From Pedobacter ginsenosidimutans (lineage in GTDB: Bacteria; Bacteroidota; Bacteroidia; Sphingobacteriales; Sphingobacteriaceae), in the NCBI RefSeq assembly GCF_001442625.1, contig NZ_LMZQ01000032.1, positions 1-56,029 of the forward strand: DNA of 56,029 nucleotides, in the 5' to 3' direction. The first letter of the stretch is position 1; every line of letters starts with the position of its first letter. Below the pieces are notes generated by a model. The model saw nothing but the letters and a program-made list of their open reading frames with translations, did not search any database and had not been told where the DNA came from. A program made the translations under genes and the position numbers. This document shows positions 40,779 through 49,460 of this stretch, one piece after another.

Positions 40779-42152
40779 TTACAATTTATACAATTTATGT
40801 GGATGTTGTTCCGCGTAATTCAGAATTAAATTTAAGATATAACTGTTGGACTGATAGATAGAAAGATCATTTTTGATTGGAGCCAGACCATCAGCAAGAT
40901 AATTCTTATCGGTGAAGTAACCCATTCCATAAAATTTTCCATTCTCTACAACTAAACAACTAAACTCATTGTCTTTTCTGCCCTCATCCACCAATGCGAA
41001 ACTCGGTTGTTGTTTCTGGATATCGGCTAATGCTGTGTTTAATTTTTTATTATAAACACTAACAGTCTCTATTCCACTGCAGGCGCCAAAACATTGCCCA
41101 TTTTCGTGTGCATAACATTTAGTGGCCGTTTTTTGCAGGTAGCAGAGCTTTGCACAAAGCTGGTACTTATCAACCAGTTGGTTTAAGAAATTATAGCCTT
41201 CCAACAGACTATTGAAACTCTGGAAGGCGTTATTGTTTTTTTTATGTTTATCTATGGCTAAACGCAAATAGCCGTTTTGATCTTCAAAAACATATAAATC
41301 ATATTTATGCTCATAACGCTTCATTGCCCGGTTGTTTTCAGGCCAAAGGCGTTTAATTTCATTGGCTTCTAAAATGAGGGCCATTAATTCGGTACCACAA
41401 ATTACATGGTCTACATGATGTATAGTGCGTAAAAAATCCTGGCGTTGCCGGTTAGGTGTATTGCCTGTAAAGTGACTGGTTACGCGTTTCTTAAGGTCTT
41501 TAGCTTTTCCAACATAAATAATCTTGCCCTTACTATCTTTAAAATAATATACACCAGGTTGATGAGGTAACCTCAGGATAGAAGCTTTATCTAAATGCGG
41601 CGGTAAAACCTGCTCTTTCGATGTTTTCTTCAGCATTTCTGCTATTATGCCTTCCTGATCGTATTCTAGCAATAAATTGAATAGGATACTGGTTGCATCT
41701 GCATCTCCGACTGCCCGATGTCGATTTTGAATCGGTATCTGCAAGGCTGTACAAAGTTTCCCTAAACTATAAGAAGATTTACCAGGAATTAGTTTTCTGC
41801 TCAACCTTACCGTACAAAGCTTTTTGCATTGTAAATCATATCCTGCAGCTGCCAAATGATGCTTCAAAAAGGAATAATCGAAGTTTACATTGTGCGCCAC
41901 AAAAATCTTATCGTTTAATAATTGGTAAATCTGTAAAGCAACATCGTCAAAAGTTGGGGCATCCAACAACATGTTATCATCAATACCTGTAAGTGCCGTA
42001 ATGTAAACGGGTATAGGCTGCTTCGGATTAATTAGGGTAGTGTAAGATTCAACTATTTCATTGCCATCATGGATGTTAATGGCAACCTCGGTAATGCCAT
42101 TTGCTGAGGCATGACCGCCAGTGGTTTCGATATCTACAACTGCGTATAACAT
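40779..42152 (-). CDS. DnaQ-like exonuclease fused to a GIY-YIG nuclease (Cho/UvrC-N-like)
   Basis: A 457-residue two-nuclease fusion. Residues 1-165 form a DEDDh 3'-5' exonuclease: Asp7 and Glu9 in VDIETTGG, HNVNFDYSFL, and HRAVGDADAT with the last His and Asp. Residues about 200-285 form a GIY-YIG endonuclease domain as in UvrC and Cho (GVYYFKDSKGKIIYVGKA then LKKRV). The C-terminal third has a few cysteines (KLCYLQKTATKCYAHENGQC) like the UvrC-family Cys cluster. The UvrC RNase-H-like second nuclease is absent. Likely role: DNA repair or processing. It precedes the MmcQ/YjbR gene. Confidence 0.9.
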   Translation of the reverse strand: MLYAVVDIETTGGHASANGITEVAINIHDGNEIVESYTTLINPKQPIPVYITALTGIDDNMLLDAPTFDDVALQIYQLLNDKIFVAHNVNFDYSFLKHHLAAAGYDLQCKKLCTVRLSRKLIPGKSSYSLGKLCTALQIPIQNRHRAVGDADATSILFNLLLEYDQEGIIAEMLKKTSKEQVLPPHLDKASILRLPHQPGVYYFKDSKGKIIYVGKAKDLKKRVTSHFTGNTPNRQRQDFLRTIHHVDHVICGTELMALILEANEIKRLWPENNRAMKRYEHKYDLYVFEDQNGYLRLAIDKHKKNNNAFQSFNSLLEGYNFLNQLVDKYQLCAKLCYLQKTATKCYAHENGQCFGACSGIETVSVYNKKLNTALADIQKQQPSFALVDEGRKDNEFSCLVVENGKFYGMGYFTDKNYLADGLAPIKNDLSIYQSNSYILNLILNYAEQHPHKLYKL

Positions 42153-42230
42153 TAAATTAATTTGAAATACAAATCTATGCTAAAATAATTAGTATGAAAA
42201 TAATTTTGATTATTTCTTTAGCATAAAAAA

Positions 42231-42257
42231 AGCGGTTATGTATTTAACGTAACCGCT
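42231..42257 (-). terminator. Terminator of the outer-membrane protein gene
   Basis: AGCGGTTA (42231-42238) and TAACCGCT (42250-42257) form a hairpin; on the minus strand the T-run TTTTTTT follows directly. It lies just after the stop at 42280. Confidence 0.85.
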
Positions 42258-42279
42258 CTGGTATTTTGTATGTAAATAT

Positions 42280-42906
42280 TTAAAGTTTACTTAATAGTTT
42301 GCTTAAATTAGGTTTAATACCTATAGAAATTGGTACCGTATTAAAAGCCCTGTTCTGAATTTTACTAAAGCCATACATGTAACTGGCCTCGACAAATAAA
42401 TTGGCACCTCCAATATTATATTCAATACCGGCTCCACCTTCGGCAATACCCAAACCATTTGATTTATTATCTTGGGTAACCTGCAGGGTTGTGGTATTAA
42501 CGCTAGCCTGAGGCGTTAGAATAAAACCACCACCGGCACCAGCAAAACCATAAAAAGCCCATTTATTTACAATTTTACGGTACCCTAAAGCAACATTTAG
42601 CAAGTAAGTGGTTGCCCTGCCTTTTTGTAAGGTATAGGTATAACCCGCATCTGGCGTTATCTGGTTAAAAGTAAAAGCATGTAAACTTGCTTTGGGGTAC
42701 AAGAACAAGCCACCCTCGCCCAAACCTAAATTTAAGCCTAATGATGTTGAGAATTTCGGTTTAAAATAATCCGAAGTTTCGCCCATTGGGAATGCAAAGC
42801 CAATTCCACTCATGGAATAGAGTTTGTCAGGTCTGCTTTGTGCTTTTACTTTGATTGATACTGTTGCGCATAACAACAGAAGAGATAATAGTAATTTTAA
42901 TTTCAT
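42280..42906 (-). CDS. Outer-membrane beta-barrel protein
   Basis: A 208-residue protein with a signal peptide (MKLKLLLSLLLLCATVSIKVKAQ) and alternating beta-strands (SLGLNLGLGEGGLFLYPKAS, WAFYGFAGAGGGFILTPQAS, NLFVEASYMYGFSK) of an 8- to 10-stranded barrel of the OmpA-like/porin-family type. No OmpA peptidoglycan-binding domain follows. Substrate or role is unknown. It starts 10 bases after the stop of the receiver gene, so regulator and barrel are in one transcript. Confidence 0.85.
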   Translation of the reverse strand: MKLKLLLSLLLLCATVSIKVKAQSRPDKLYSMSGIGFAFPMGETSDYFKPKFSTSLGLNLGLGEGGLFLYPKASLHAFTFNQITPDAGYTYTLQKGRATTYLLNVALGYRKIVNKWAFYGFAGAGGGFILTPQASVNTTTLQVTQDNKSNGLGIAEGGAGIEYNIGGANLFVEASYMYGFSKIQNRAFNTVPISIGIKPNLSKLLSKL

Positions 42907-42916
42907 ATCTGATTTT

Positions 42917-43279
42917 TTAATTTTCGGTTAAAGCACTTACTTTTTGGAGCAAATCTGCCATATTAAAGGGTTTTTCTAAATAATCGTCGGGATGATATTT
43001 TTGTGATGTAATATAATTTTCATCGTACCTGGCCGATGCCATAATAATGGGAATATGCTCTGTTTCGGGGTTTAACCTTAACTCTTTAAACACAGCACGC
43101 CCATCCATTCCATTTAACATAATGTCTAGAATAATCAGATCGGGACTAAAATCTCTTATTGTTTTAAAAATATGCCGTGGTGATAGAAGCGGATAAACTT
43201 TATAATGTTCGGTTTCTAATACATCCTGGAAAACTTCTAATACATCTGGATCATCATCCACAACCAACACTCTTTTCAA
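42917..43279 (-). CDS. Single-domain response regulator (receiver)
   Basis: A 120-residue CheY-like receiver with no output domain. Acidic pocket Asp8-Asp9, phospho-acceptor Asp52 in LIILDIMLNG, Ser in IMASAR and Lys in YLEKPF are all present. It probably passes phosphate between partners or acts through protein contact. The next gene downstream (10 bases) encodes an outer-membrane protein; upstream lies a LytTR regulator gene after about 115 bases. Confidence 0.92.
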   Translation of the reverse strand: MKRVLVVDDDPDVLEVFQDVLETEHYKVYPLLSPRHIFKTIRDFSPDLIILDIMLNGMDGRAVFKELRLNPETEHIPIIMASARYDENYITSQKYHPDDYLEKPFNMADLLQKVSALTEN

Positions 43280-43395
43280 AACAGATAAATCAATTAATTA
43301 ATAATAAAATAGACTATCCTAATACAAAATTTTAGGCGTAATGTTTTGATTATGCGTTAAAAATTGATTCGAAGCTGATGGCAGACTATTAAAGA

Positions 43396-44154
43396 CTACA
43401 TTATTGTGCCGGGACGTGGTTTTTCCTGAAGCAAATTGTTCTTGATAAAATTTGCGAAAAGTTCTATATATGTACCAGAAACAGTAAAGGATGTTTCGCC
43501 AGAAAGCAGTATTTTATTGCCGAGTACACTTTTGATATGCTGTTTTGCAATAACAACAGTAGGGTTAACCTGGATAAATGCCGAATGTTTTTTTAACATT
43601 TTCAAAGTCTTGGTAAAATTAGATTTAGAACTTAGAAAAGCATTTTTTGTAGTTTTAAATCGAATATCTTCCCCCATTTCTTCTATTGCAATCAATTCAT
43701 TCAGATCTATTCTTACTAAATCAGCATTTTCTCCTTGTAAGGGGATGTAAAAGAAATGATCTTCGAAAACGGAAAAAGGATGTTGTGCTTTTTTTCCGGT
43801 TGGATAGAGGTTGTTTATTGTTTTGGTAAAATGTAAAATAGAGTAGGGCTTAAGCAAATAAGCATCTGCATCAACTTTAAAAGCATCAATGGCATACCTT
43901 GGGTGTGCCGTAGTAAAAACCAGGTGTTTTGTTTTTTGCCTTAATAGGGTTGCTAATTCGATTCCTGAAAGTGAAGGCATTTCGACATCCATAAAAATAA
44001 TGTCGACAGGATTAGATACCGATATTTCTGCTAGAGCTTTGAGCGGTTCGGTAAATGTTTGGATAAGCTTTAAATCAGGCAGCTTCTCCATATATGCTAT
44101 TAAACTCTCTAGGGAATGAGGATCATCATCAATAGCGATACAACTTATTGACAT
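43396..44154 (-). CDS. LytTR-type response regulator
   Basis: A 252-residue regulator with an N-terminal receiver (about 1-120; phospho-acceptor Asp56 in FMDVEMPSLSG, Lys in YLLKPYS) and a C-terminal LytTR DNA-binding domain (about 140-240, with EEMGEDIRFKTTKNAFLS and FIQVNPTVVIAKQHI). It lies downstream of the LytS-type kinase gene and is similar in layout to the regulator at 45492-46232, so one kinase may serve two regulators. Confidence 0.92.
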   Translation of the reverse strand: MSISCIAIDDDPHSLESLIAYMEKLPDLKLIQTFTEPLKALAEISVSNPVDIIFMDVEMPSLSGIELATLLRQKTKHLVFTTAHPRYAIDAFKVDADAYLLKPYSILHFTKTINNLYPTGKKAQHPFSVFEDHFFYIPLQGENADLVRIDLNELIAIEEMGEDIRFKTTKNAFLSSKSNFTKTLKMLKKHSAFIQVNPTVVIAKQHIKSVLGNKILLSGETSFTVSGTYIELFANFIKNNLLQEKPRPGTIM

Positions 44155-44317
44155 TTTTTATAGGTTTAGTTGATGCAAATTACAATTTCAACCATTAAAA
44201 TGAAAAAAAAACACATTCGAAACGGATTTTTATGTATTCGGCAAGGAAAATCAGTTTTTCTTTTGAAATTATTGTGTAATTTGAAATTTTAAACTAAAAT
44301 TATTAAAGTAGGTTTCC

Positions 44318-45400
44318 TTATTTAATTTTAATAACTAGCATTACTTTGAAATACTGGTTTGAATCAGTAAAATAGCTGAACTCAGCATTTTTGCCATAGG
44401 TGTATTCTAAACGCTTCTTTATATTTTCCATGCCAGAACTTAAGCCTGAGTTATCTTTAACTGCCTTTGTTAAGTTTGAAGTTTCTATAATAAGTTGATT
44501 ATGTTCAATTCTCAAACTCACTTCGGCAGGATGTGATGCTGTAAGCAGTTCGCCATGTTTAAACATGTTCTCTACTAAAATGGTTAACACTAAAGGAATG
44601 ATTTTAACATTACGTATTTCATCATCGTACCAGAAACGAAGCTGTACATGGTGATCTTTACGGAGCTGATGCAGATTGATGAGGTTCTCTACCTGATTAA
44701 TCTCATCATTAAGCAAAATGAATTCTTTATCCTTATTGCCGTCAACCGAATAGCGCATCATCTCTGCCAAAGAATGAATGGCTTCTGCGGCAACTGGAGA
44801 TGAATCTTTAGCGCTTTGATAAATAAAATCGAGCGTATTAAATAAGAGATGAGGTTGTATCTGTGCCTTTAAAAAAGCATTTTCTGATTTAGCTATTTGG
44901 ATAATGTTATTTAACCGTTGTTTCTCCAGGTCTTCAATCTTTTTCCGTTCTTCTAGAAAATTAAGGAGAAAATAATAACTGGTAGCGAAGCACATAAAGT
45001 ATATGGCACGATAAATCGGTGCAGCAAAAAAAGCTGCGTTAAATATCAGTTTAATGGGTCCATTATAATCGGTATAATTAATTACGATATAATCTAAACA
45101 AACCGTTAGTATTAAATAAACACCCAGCTCGATTAAAATAAACAGGGGTAATTTCCACCATCTTTCATTAATTTTTTTCAGGGCAAAAGCCAAAACTACA
45201 TGTGCGTGGAAATAAAATGTAGCGATGTTTAAGCTATAAAAAATAACATAAGTGCTCAGTGTAGAGAATCTGCCAACAAAGATGCCGATGATTATAGCCT
45301 CATAAAATATGAATATGGTCCAACCTAAAATGTGAAGTCTTTTGTCGGAAAACCAGGTTGAAATTTTGTGTAGTTTGTTTTTTTTAGCAATAAGCGTCAT
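44318..45400 (-). CDS. LytS/YehU-type sensor histidine kinase
   Basis: A 360-residue membrane kinase. Five or six hydrophobic segments fill residues about 22-148 with no large outside domain, then a short coiled coil (about 148-178) and the LytS-type His_kinase domain with phospho-acceptor His184 in QPHLLFNTL. An ATP-binding domain ends the protein (VLTILVENMFKHG as N-box, SGLSSGMENIKKRLEYTYG as G-box). The signal is probably membrane-borne. It sits between two LytTR regulator genes, on the same strand. Confidence 0.92.
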   Translation of the reverse strand: MTLIAKKNKLHKISTWFSDKRLHILGWTIFIFYEAIIIGIFVGRFSTLSTYVIFYSLNIATFYFHAHVVLAFALKKINERWWKLPLFILIELGVYLILTVCLDYIVINYTDYNGPIKLIFNAAFFAAPIYRAIYFMCFATSYYFLLNFLEERKKIEDLEKQRLNNIIQIAKSENAFLKAQIQPHLLFNTLDFIYQSAKDSSPVAAEAIHSLAEMMRYSVDGNKDKEFILLNDEINQVENLINLHQLRKDHHVQLRFWYDDEIRNVKIIPLVLTILVENMFKHGELLTASHPAEVSLRIEHNQLIIETSNLTKAVKDNSGLSSGMENIKKRLEYTYGKNAEFSYFTDSNQYFKVMLVIKIK

Positions 45401-45491
45401 TGGCTAGTTAATTGAGGAACGGCTATATATGCTAAACAATAAAACCGTAAGCGTTTAATTGTTTAGATAACGAAAATACTAAAAAATTAGT

Positions 45492-46232
45492 TTAAGAGCG
45501 GTTAGTTTTAATCGTTTTCTCTTTTATGTAGTCCTGTATGCTCTCACGGTAGCTATTTCCAATATTGATGATTAGATCATTGATCATTTTTAAAGTATTG
45601 CCTTCTACTTTTTCAATGTAGTTTTTAGCGATAATAAAAGAACGATGTGCTTGGGCAAAATTCTGATAATCTTTTAAAATGATTTTTATCTCTGATAGTG
45701 CAATGTATGACACGATTGTTTCGTTTAAGGTGAAAATCCGCACATAGTTTTGCAGGCTTTCTATTGCAACGATATCGGTGTACCTTACTTTAATTAAGTT
45801 GTTCTTCTCATTTTTATTCCTTACAAAGAAATAATCATCCTCTTGCTTGATACTGATATTCGGTAAGCTGGGGCTAAGGGGAAATAATCTGTTTATGGTC
45901 TCTGCAAAACGGGCAAAGGTATATGGTTTTAATAAATAAGCGCTTGCATTCATTTCAAAAGCTTCATAGGCATACTTAGAATGCGAAGTGGTAAAAATTA
46001 ATTTGTCTGTTTTATGTCTTATTGCTTTTGATAATTCTAATCCCGAAATCATAGGCATATCAACATCTATAAAAACAATGTCAACATGATCTCCTGCAGT
46101 AATTTCATTTAATGCCTGTAACGGATCTGTATACGAGTTTATCAAATGAATGTTTGAGAGATGATTGATGTATGATTTTATACCGTTGACGGCGTGAATG
46201 TCGTCATCAATTACGATACATGTTAATTTCAT
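45492..46232 (-). CDS. LytTR-type response regulator
   Basis: A 246-residue regulator: receiver (about 1-120) with Asp56 in FIDVDMPMISG and Lys in YLLKPYT, followed by a LytTR domain (about 140-238) with VAIESLQNYVRIFTLNET and FAQAHRSFIIAKNYI. It is the first gene of the regulator-kinase-regulator group and is clearly a paralogue of the other LytTR regulator, with the same order of motifs. It lies 91 bases upstream of the kinase gene. Confidence 0.92.
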   Translation of the reverse strand: MKLTCIVIDDDIHAVNGIKSYINHLSNIHLINSYTDPLQALNEITAGDHVDIVFIDVDMPMISGLELSKAIRHKTDKLIFTTSHSKYAYEAFEMNASAYLLKPYTFARFAETINRLFPLSPSLPNISIKQEDDYFFVRNKNEKNNLIKVRYTDIVAIESLQNYVRIFTLNETIVSYIALSEIKIILKDYQNFAQAHRSFIIAKNYIEKVEGNTLKMINDLIINIGNSYRESIQDYIKEKTIKTNRS

Positions 46233-46522
46233 TAGGTGTGTTTTAAGGTTAAACGAAATTATATGTTGCTTTTTAAATAAAGAAATTATTTTAGGCCTGC
46301 AACGATGTTTAGTTGGTTTTTGTAGTAAATATGATACGTATATGTTTTTTTATGCAAGGAAGATGATCAGCGAAAAATCGGTGATGAAAGGTTTTTATAA
46401 AAAGAATAAAACAAATTTATTTAATTGCTTGTATAACAATATATTGTGTTTTGAATCGTAGTTATTAATAGATATATTTAATAACCAAAATAATCATCCC
46501 TAATTACCTAAAACAATATCCC
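46233..46522. other. AT-rich divergent gap
   Basis: About 290 bases between the LytTR gene and the small protein gene at 46523. It must hold two divergent promoters but I cannot place either with confidence. A predicted plus-strand frame over it (46198-46461) looks spurious. Confidence 0.4.
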
Positions 46523-46798
46523 ATGAAAAATAGAATCCGCACCGCCAATAGATTAAACGTGTCTATTACTAAAAAGGTTATTGAACTGCAGGAGCAAGGT
46601 TACGACTGTGATTTTCTTCTACTGGCTAACGGTAGTTTACATTGCATGCAAACTAACTTGAGCTATCCGCTAAGTACGGTCGCTATTAAACAAAGGGAAC
46701 ATGGCTACGATTTCTTTAGCCATTCTTATAAAAATGTGCATACCATCGAAACAGGTAATGGTGAAAGAGGTGTATTGCTAACCGAAAAGGTATTTTAA
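46523..46798 (+). CDS. Hypothetical protein, 91 residues
   Basis: A 91-residue cytoplasmic protein with two similar alpha/beta stretches (QEQGYDCDFLLLANGSLHCM and KQREHGYDFFSHSYKNVHTI). Such small phytoene-cluster neighbours occur in Sphingobacteriaceae, but I cannot name a family. It lies 197 bases before the CarH-like gene, with an apparent separate control region for that gene in between. Confidence 0.6.
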   Translation: MKNRIRTANRLNVSITKKVIELQEQGYDCDFLLLANGSLHCMQTNLSYPLSTVAIKQREHGYDFFSHSYKNVHTIETGNGERGVLLTEKVF

Positions 46799-46958
46799 CC
46801 CCATCACTTCATATTCTTCTAATTTAACCGCAATCTACGGTTCAAATTACTGTGTTCTTTAATGTACATGGATTAAATTAAACTATCAACATTGAAATAC
46901 CCGACGATACATTTGCTGCACATTTAGTAAAAATAGTAAAAAACTTTTCTTTCATCTT

Positions 46959-46992
46959 TTTGTTTAGATTTTATTGAATATATTTAAACAAA
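46959..46992. promoter_or_regulatory. Inverted repeat in front of the CarH-like gene
   Basis: TTTGTTTA (46959-46966) and TAAACAAA (46985-46992) form a perfect 8-bp inverted repeat with an 18-base spacer. A -7-like TATATTTA (46979-46986) lies inside it, and the start codon follows at 46996. The position suits autoregulation by the MerR-type protein. Confidence 0.55.
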
Positions 46993-46995
46993 ATA

Positions 46996-47898
46996 ATGAT
47001 TTACTCTATTTCAGATCTTGAACAGCTTTCGGGCATCCATTCTCATACCATCAGGATCTGGGAGCAGCGGTACAATGCGCTGAGTCCGATGAGATCTCAA
47101 GGTAATACGCGTTTATATGATGATAAGCAGCTCCGAAGACTATTAAACATTGTAAGCTTAAATAAAAGTGGTTTAAAAATTTCTAAAATCTGCAGCCTTT
47201 CTGATGAAGCGATTGATAAACTTCTCGATCAACAGTTCTCATACCCCACGGATGACGAGCAGGCAGATTATGTTTCGCAACTTATCAGGTATGGTTTGGC
47301 TTTTGATGAGCGCTCATTTAATCATTTAATTGATCAAAGCATTGATCAGTTAGGACTTTCTGACTGCTATCGGAAAATAATGTATCCATTGTTGGTCCGT
47401 TTGGGATTAATGTGGCGAAAAGACGATATTTGCCCCGCACACGAGCATTTTTTATCAAACATTATCCGTCAAAAAATATTTACGCATATCAATAATCTTC
47501 CTTTAACAAGTCATACTGGCGTAAGTTGGCTTCTTTTTTTACCGGAAGATGAGGATCATGATATTGGGCTGCTTTTCGCCAGTTATATGCTGAGGATGTA
47601 TCATCATCAAGTTATTTTCTTAGGCAGCAAAGTTCCGCTGGATTCGATTAAGCGAATATTTTCTACATTAAATGTAGGTCATGTTTTGCTTTTTATGACA
47701 AAGTCGAGATCGGAACCTGCTGCACAAAAATACATAGATCAATTGTCTGAAATATGTTCACCCGCTAAGATCCATCTTGCGGGTAATAGTGAGGTTATCG
47801 GTAAACTAACCAATATCGATCACATCAACTGGTTTAAAACGCTCGATGAATTTGAAAAAACAATACAATACCCTGTTTTACATGAAAGAAATTTTTGA
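46996..47898 (+). CDS. MerR-family regulator with B12-binding light-sensor domain (CarH/LitR-like)
   Basis: A 300-residue regulator with an N-terminal MerR winged helix (about 1-70: IRIWEQRYNALSPMRSQGNTRLYDD). The middle four-helix B12-cap (about 90-170) carries the photoreceptor motif Trp140-x9-Glu150-His151, and the C-terminal cobalamin-binding domain carries Glu186-x-His188-x2-Gly191 with the lower-ligand histidine. These are the residues that let CarH hold adenosylcobalamin in the dark and release DNA in light. It overlaps crtB by 17 bases, so it most likely controls light-dependent carotenoid synthesis. The product of the PduO gene in this window would supply its cofactor. Confidence 0.9.
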   Translation: MIYSISDLEQLSGIHSHTIRIWEQRYNALSPMRSQGNTRLYDDKQLRRLLNIVSLNKSGLKISKICSLSDEAIDKLLDQQFSYPTDDEQADYVSQLIRYGLAFDERSFNHLIDQSIDQLGLSDCYRKIMYPLLVRLGLMWRKDDICPAHEHFLSNIIRQKIFTHINNLPLTSHTGVSWLLFLPEDEDHDIGLLFASYMLRMYHHQVIFLGSKVPLDSIKRIFSTLNVGHVLLFMTKSRSEPAAQKYIDQLSEICSPAKIHLAGNSEVIGKLTNIDHINWFKTLDEFEKTIQYPVLHERNF

Positions 47899-48718
47899 TC
47901 AACTATCTGCCGATTGTAGCCGGCTTACCACTAAGTTGTATAGTACCAGCTTTTCTTATGGTATTTATTTTCTTGGCAAAGAACTACGTCAACCCATACA
48001 CTCCATTTATGGCTTTGTACGTTTAGCAGATGAAATTGTAGATAGTTTCCATCATTATGACAAGAATTTTTTATTAGAAAAATTTAAGGAGGATACTTTC
48101 GAAGCCATTAACCAGGGCATTAGTTTAAACCCTATTTTAAATTCATTCCAAAGGATTGTAAATCAATACCAGATAGATCAGGAACTGATTGTTCTTTTTC
48201 TGAGGAGTATGGAGATGGATCTTTCTACTCAAGAATATACGCCAGAACTTTACAACGAATATATTTTAGGCTCCGCAGAAGTGGTAGGTTTGATGTGTTT
48301 AAAGGTTTTTACCAATGGTAGCGATGTAGATTACCAACAATTGAAGCCTTACGCCATGAAATTGGGTTCTGCATTTCAGAAGGTTAATTTTTTGAGGGAT
48401 GTTAAGGCTGATCATCAGTTACTTAGCCGGAATTATTTTCCAAACGTTAATTTAGCCCTATTCTGCGATTATCAAAAAAAAGAAATCGAAAAAGAAATCG
48501 AAGCAGAATTTGCACTCGCATTAACTGGTATTAAGCTACTGCCCACAGCATCCAGAAATGGCGTATATTTGTCCTATATCTATTACAAAAAGTTATTCGC
48601 TAAGATAAAGCGTTTAAGTGCTGAAAAAATCATGACTGAAAGGGTAAGAATTTCGAACACGCGTAAAATTAGTTTGATGTTTGATTCTATTATTCGTAAT
48701 AAGTTAAATGTAATTTAA
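47882..48718 (+). CDS. crtB: Phytoene/squalene synthase
   Basis: A 278-residue prenyl synthase joining two geranylgeranyl diphosphates to phytoene, the first step of carotenoid synthesis. I chose ATG 47882 (MKEIFDQLSADCSRL); the open frame reaches 47846 but the extra residues overlap the regulator further. The two Asp-rich motifs are Asp50-Glu-Ile-Val-Asp54 (RLADEIVDSF) and RDVKADHQLLSRNYFP. The start is inside the regulator gene and the next gene, idi, begins at the base after the stop, so translation is tightly coupled. crtI and later genes are not in the window. Confidence 0.92.
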   Translation: MKEIFDQLSADCSRLTTKLYSTSFSYGIYFLGKELRQPIHSIYGFVRLADEIVDSFHHYDKNFLLEKFKEDTFEAINQGISLNPILNSFQRIVNQYQIDQELIVLFLRSMEMDLSTQEYTPELYNEYILGSAEVVGLMCLKVFTNGSDVDYQQLKPYAMKLGSAFQKVNFLRDVKADHQLLSRNYFPNVNLALFCDYQKKEIEKEIEAEFALALTGIKLLPTASRNGVYLSYIYYKKLFAKIKRLSAEKIMTERVRISNTRKISLMFDSIIRNKLNVI

Positions 48719-49261
48719 ATGGAAGAACAAGTTATTCTGGTTGATGAGGAGGATGTGCCGAAAGGACAGATGGATAAAATGGAAGCGCACGAAAAAGGTG
48801 TATTGCACCGTGCCTTTTCTGTTTTTATTTTTAATTCTAAACGCGAACTATTACTGCAGCAGAGAGCAATGAGCAAATATCATTCTGCAGGTTTGTGGAC
48901 GAATACCTGTTGCAGTCACCCGCGGATTGGAGAAAGTAATATCCACGCAGCAAAAAGGAGATTGATGGAAGAAATGGGGATGGGCTGTGAATTGAACTAT
49001 CTGTTTAAATTTACATACAAAGCAATATTTGAAGATGGGTTAACAGAACACGAGGTAGATCATGTTTTTTTTGGCATGAGTGATGAATTACCAGTTGTAA
49101 ATTATGATGAAGTAGAAGCCTTTAAGTATATGGATTTGGAGGCCTTAGCACAGGATATTGCAGTTAATCCAAGTGCCTATACGCCATGGTTGAGAATCTG
49201 CCTGGATAAAGTTATAACGCATGCGTCAACGGCTAAAACAAAAAACGGGCATACAGCCTAA
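48719..49261 (+). CDS. idi: Isopentenyl-diphosphate delta-isomerase, type 1
   Basis: A 180-residue Nudix-fold isomerase that interconverts isopentenyl and dimethylallyl diphosphate. The active-site cysteine is in TNTCCSHPRIGE, the metal glutamates in AKRRLMEEMGMG, and the second catalytic glutamate in EHEVDHVFFG. Length is typical of type 1. It begins right after the crtB stop, so it is the third gene of the regulator-crtB-idi operon and raises precursor supply for carotenoids. Confidence 0.95.
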   Translation: MEEQVILVDEEDVPKGQMDKMEAHEKGVLHRAFSVFIFNSKRELLLQQRAMSKYHSAGLWTNTCCSHPRIGESNIHAAKRRLMEEMGMGCELNYLFKFTYKAIFEDGLTEHEVDHVFFGMSDELPVVNYDEVEAFKYMDLEALAQDIAVNPSAYTPWLRICLDKVITHASTAKTKNGHTA

Positions 49262-49460
49262 GCCATATACCCGTATCTAAATTAACGCTCTCGAGGACAA
49301 ATATAGGAACAGTTTAGGGAATTCCTAAAAGTTTAACATTTCTTTTACTTTAAGATTATAGTTCGTTGTTTTGATAAAAGTTGTACTATAATTTAAACGC
49401 TTAACATTTAGTGATTTATGTTTTTGAGTGGGGAATTTTAAGCCAAAAAATATTTTTTAG

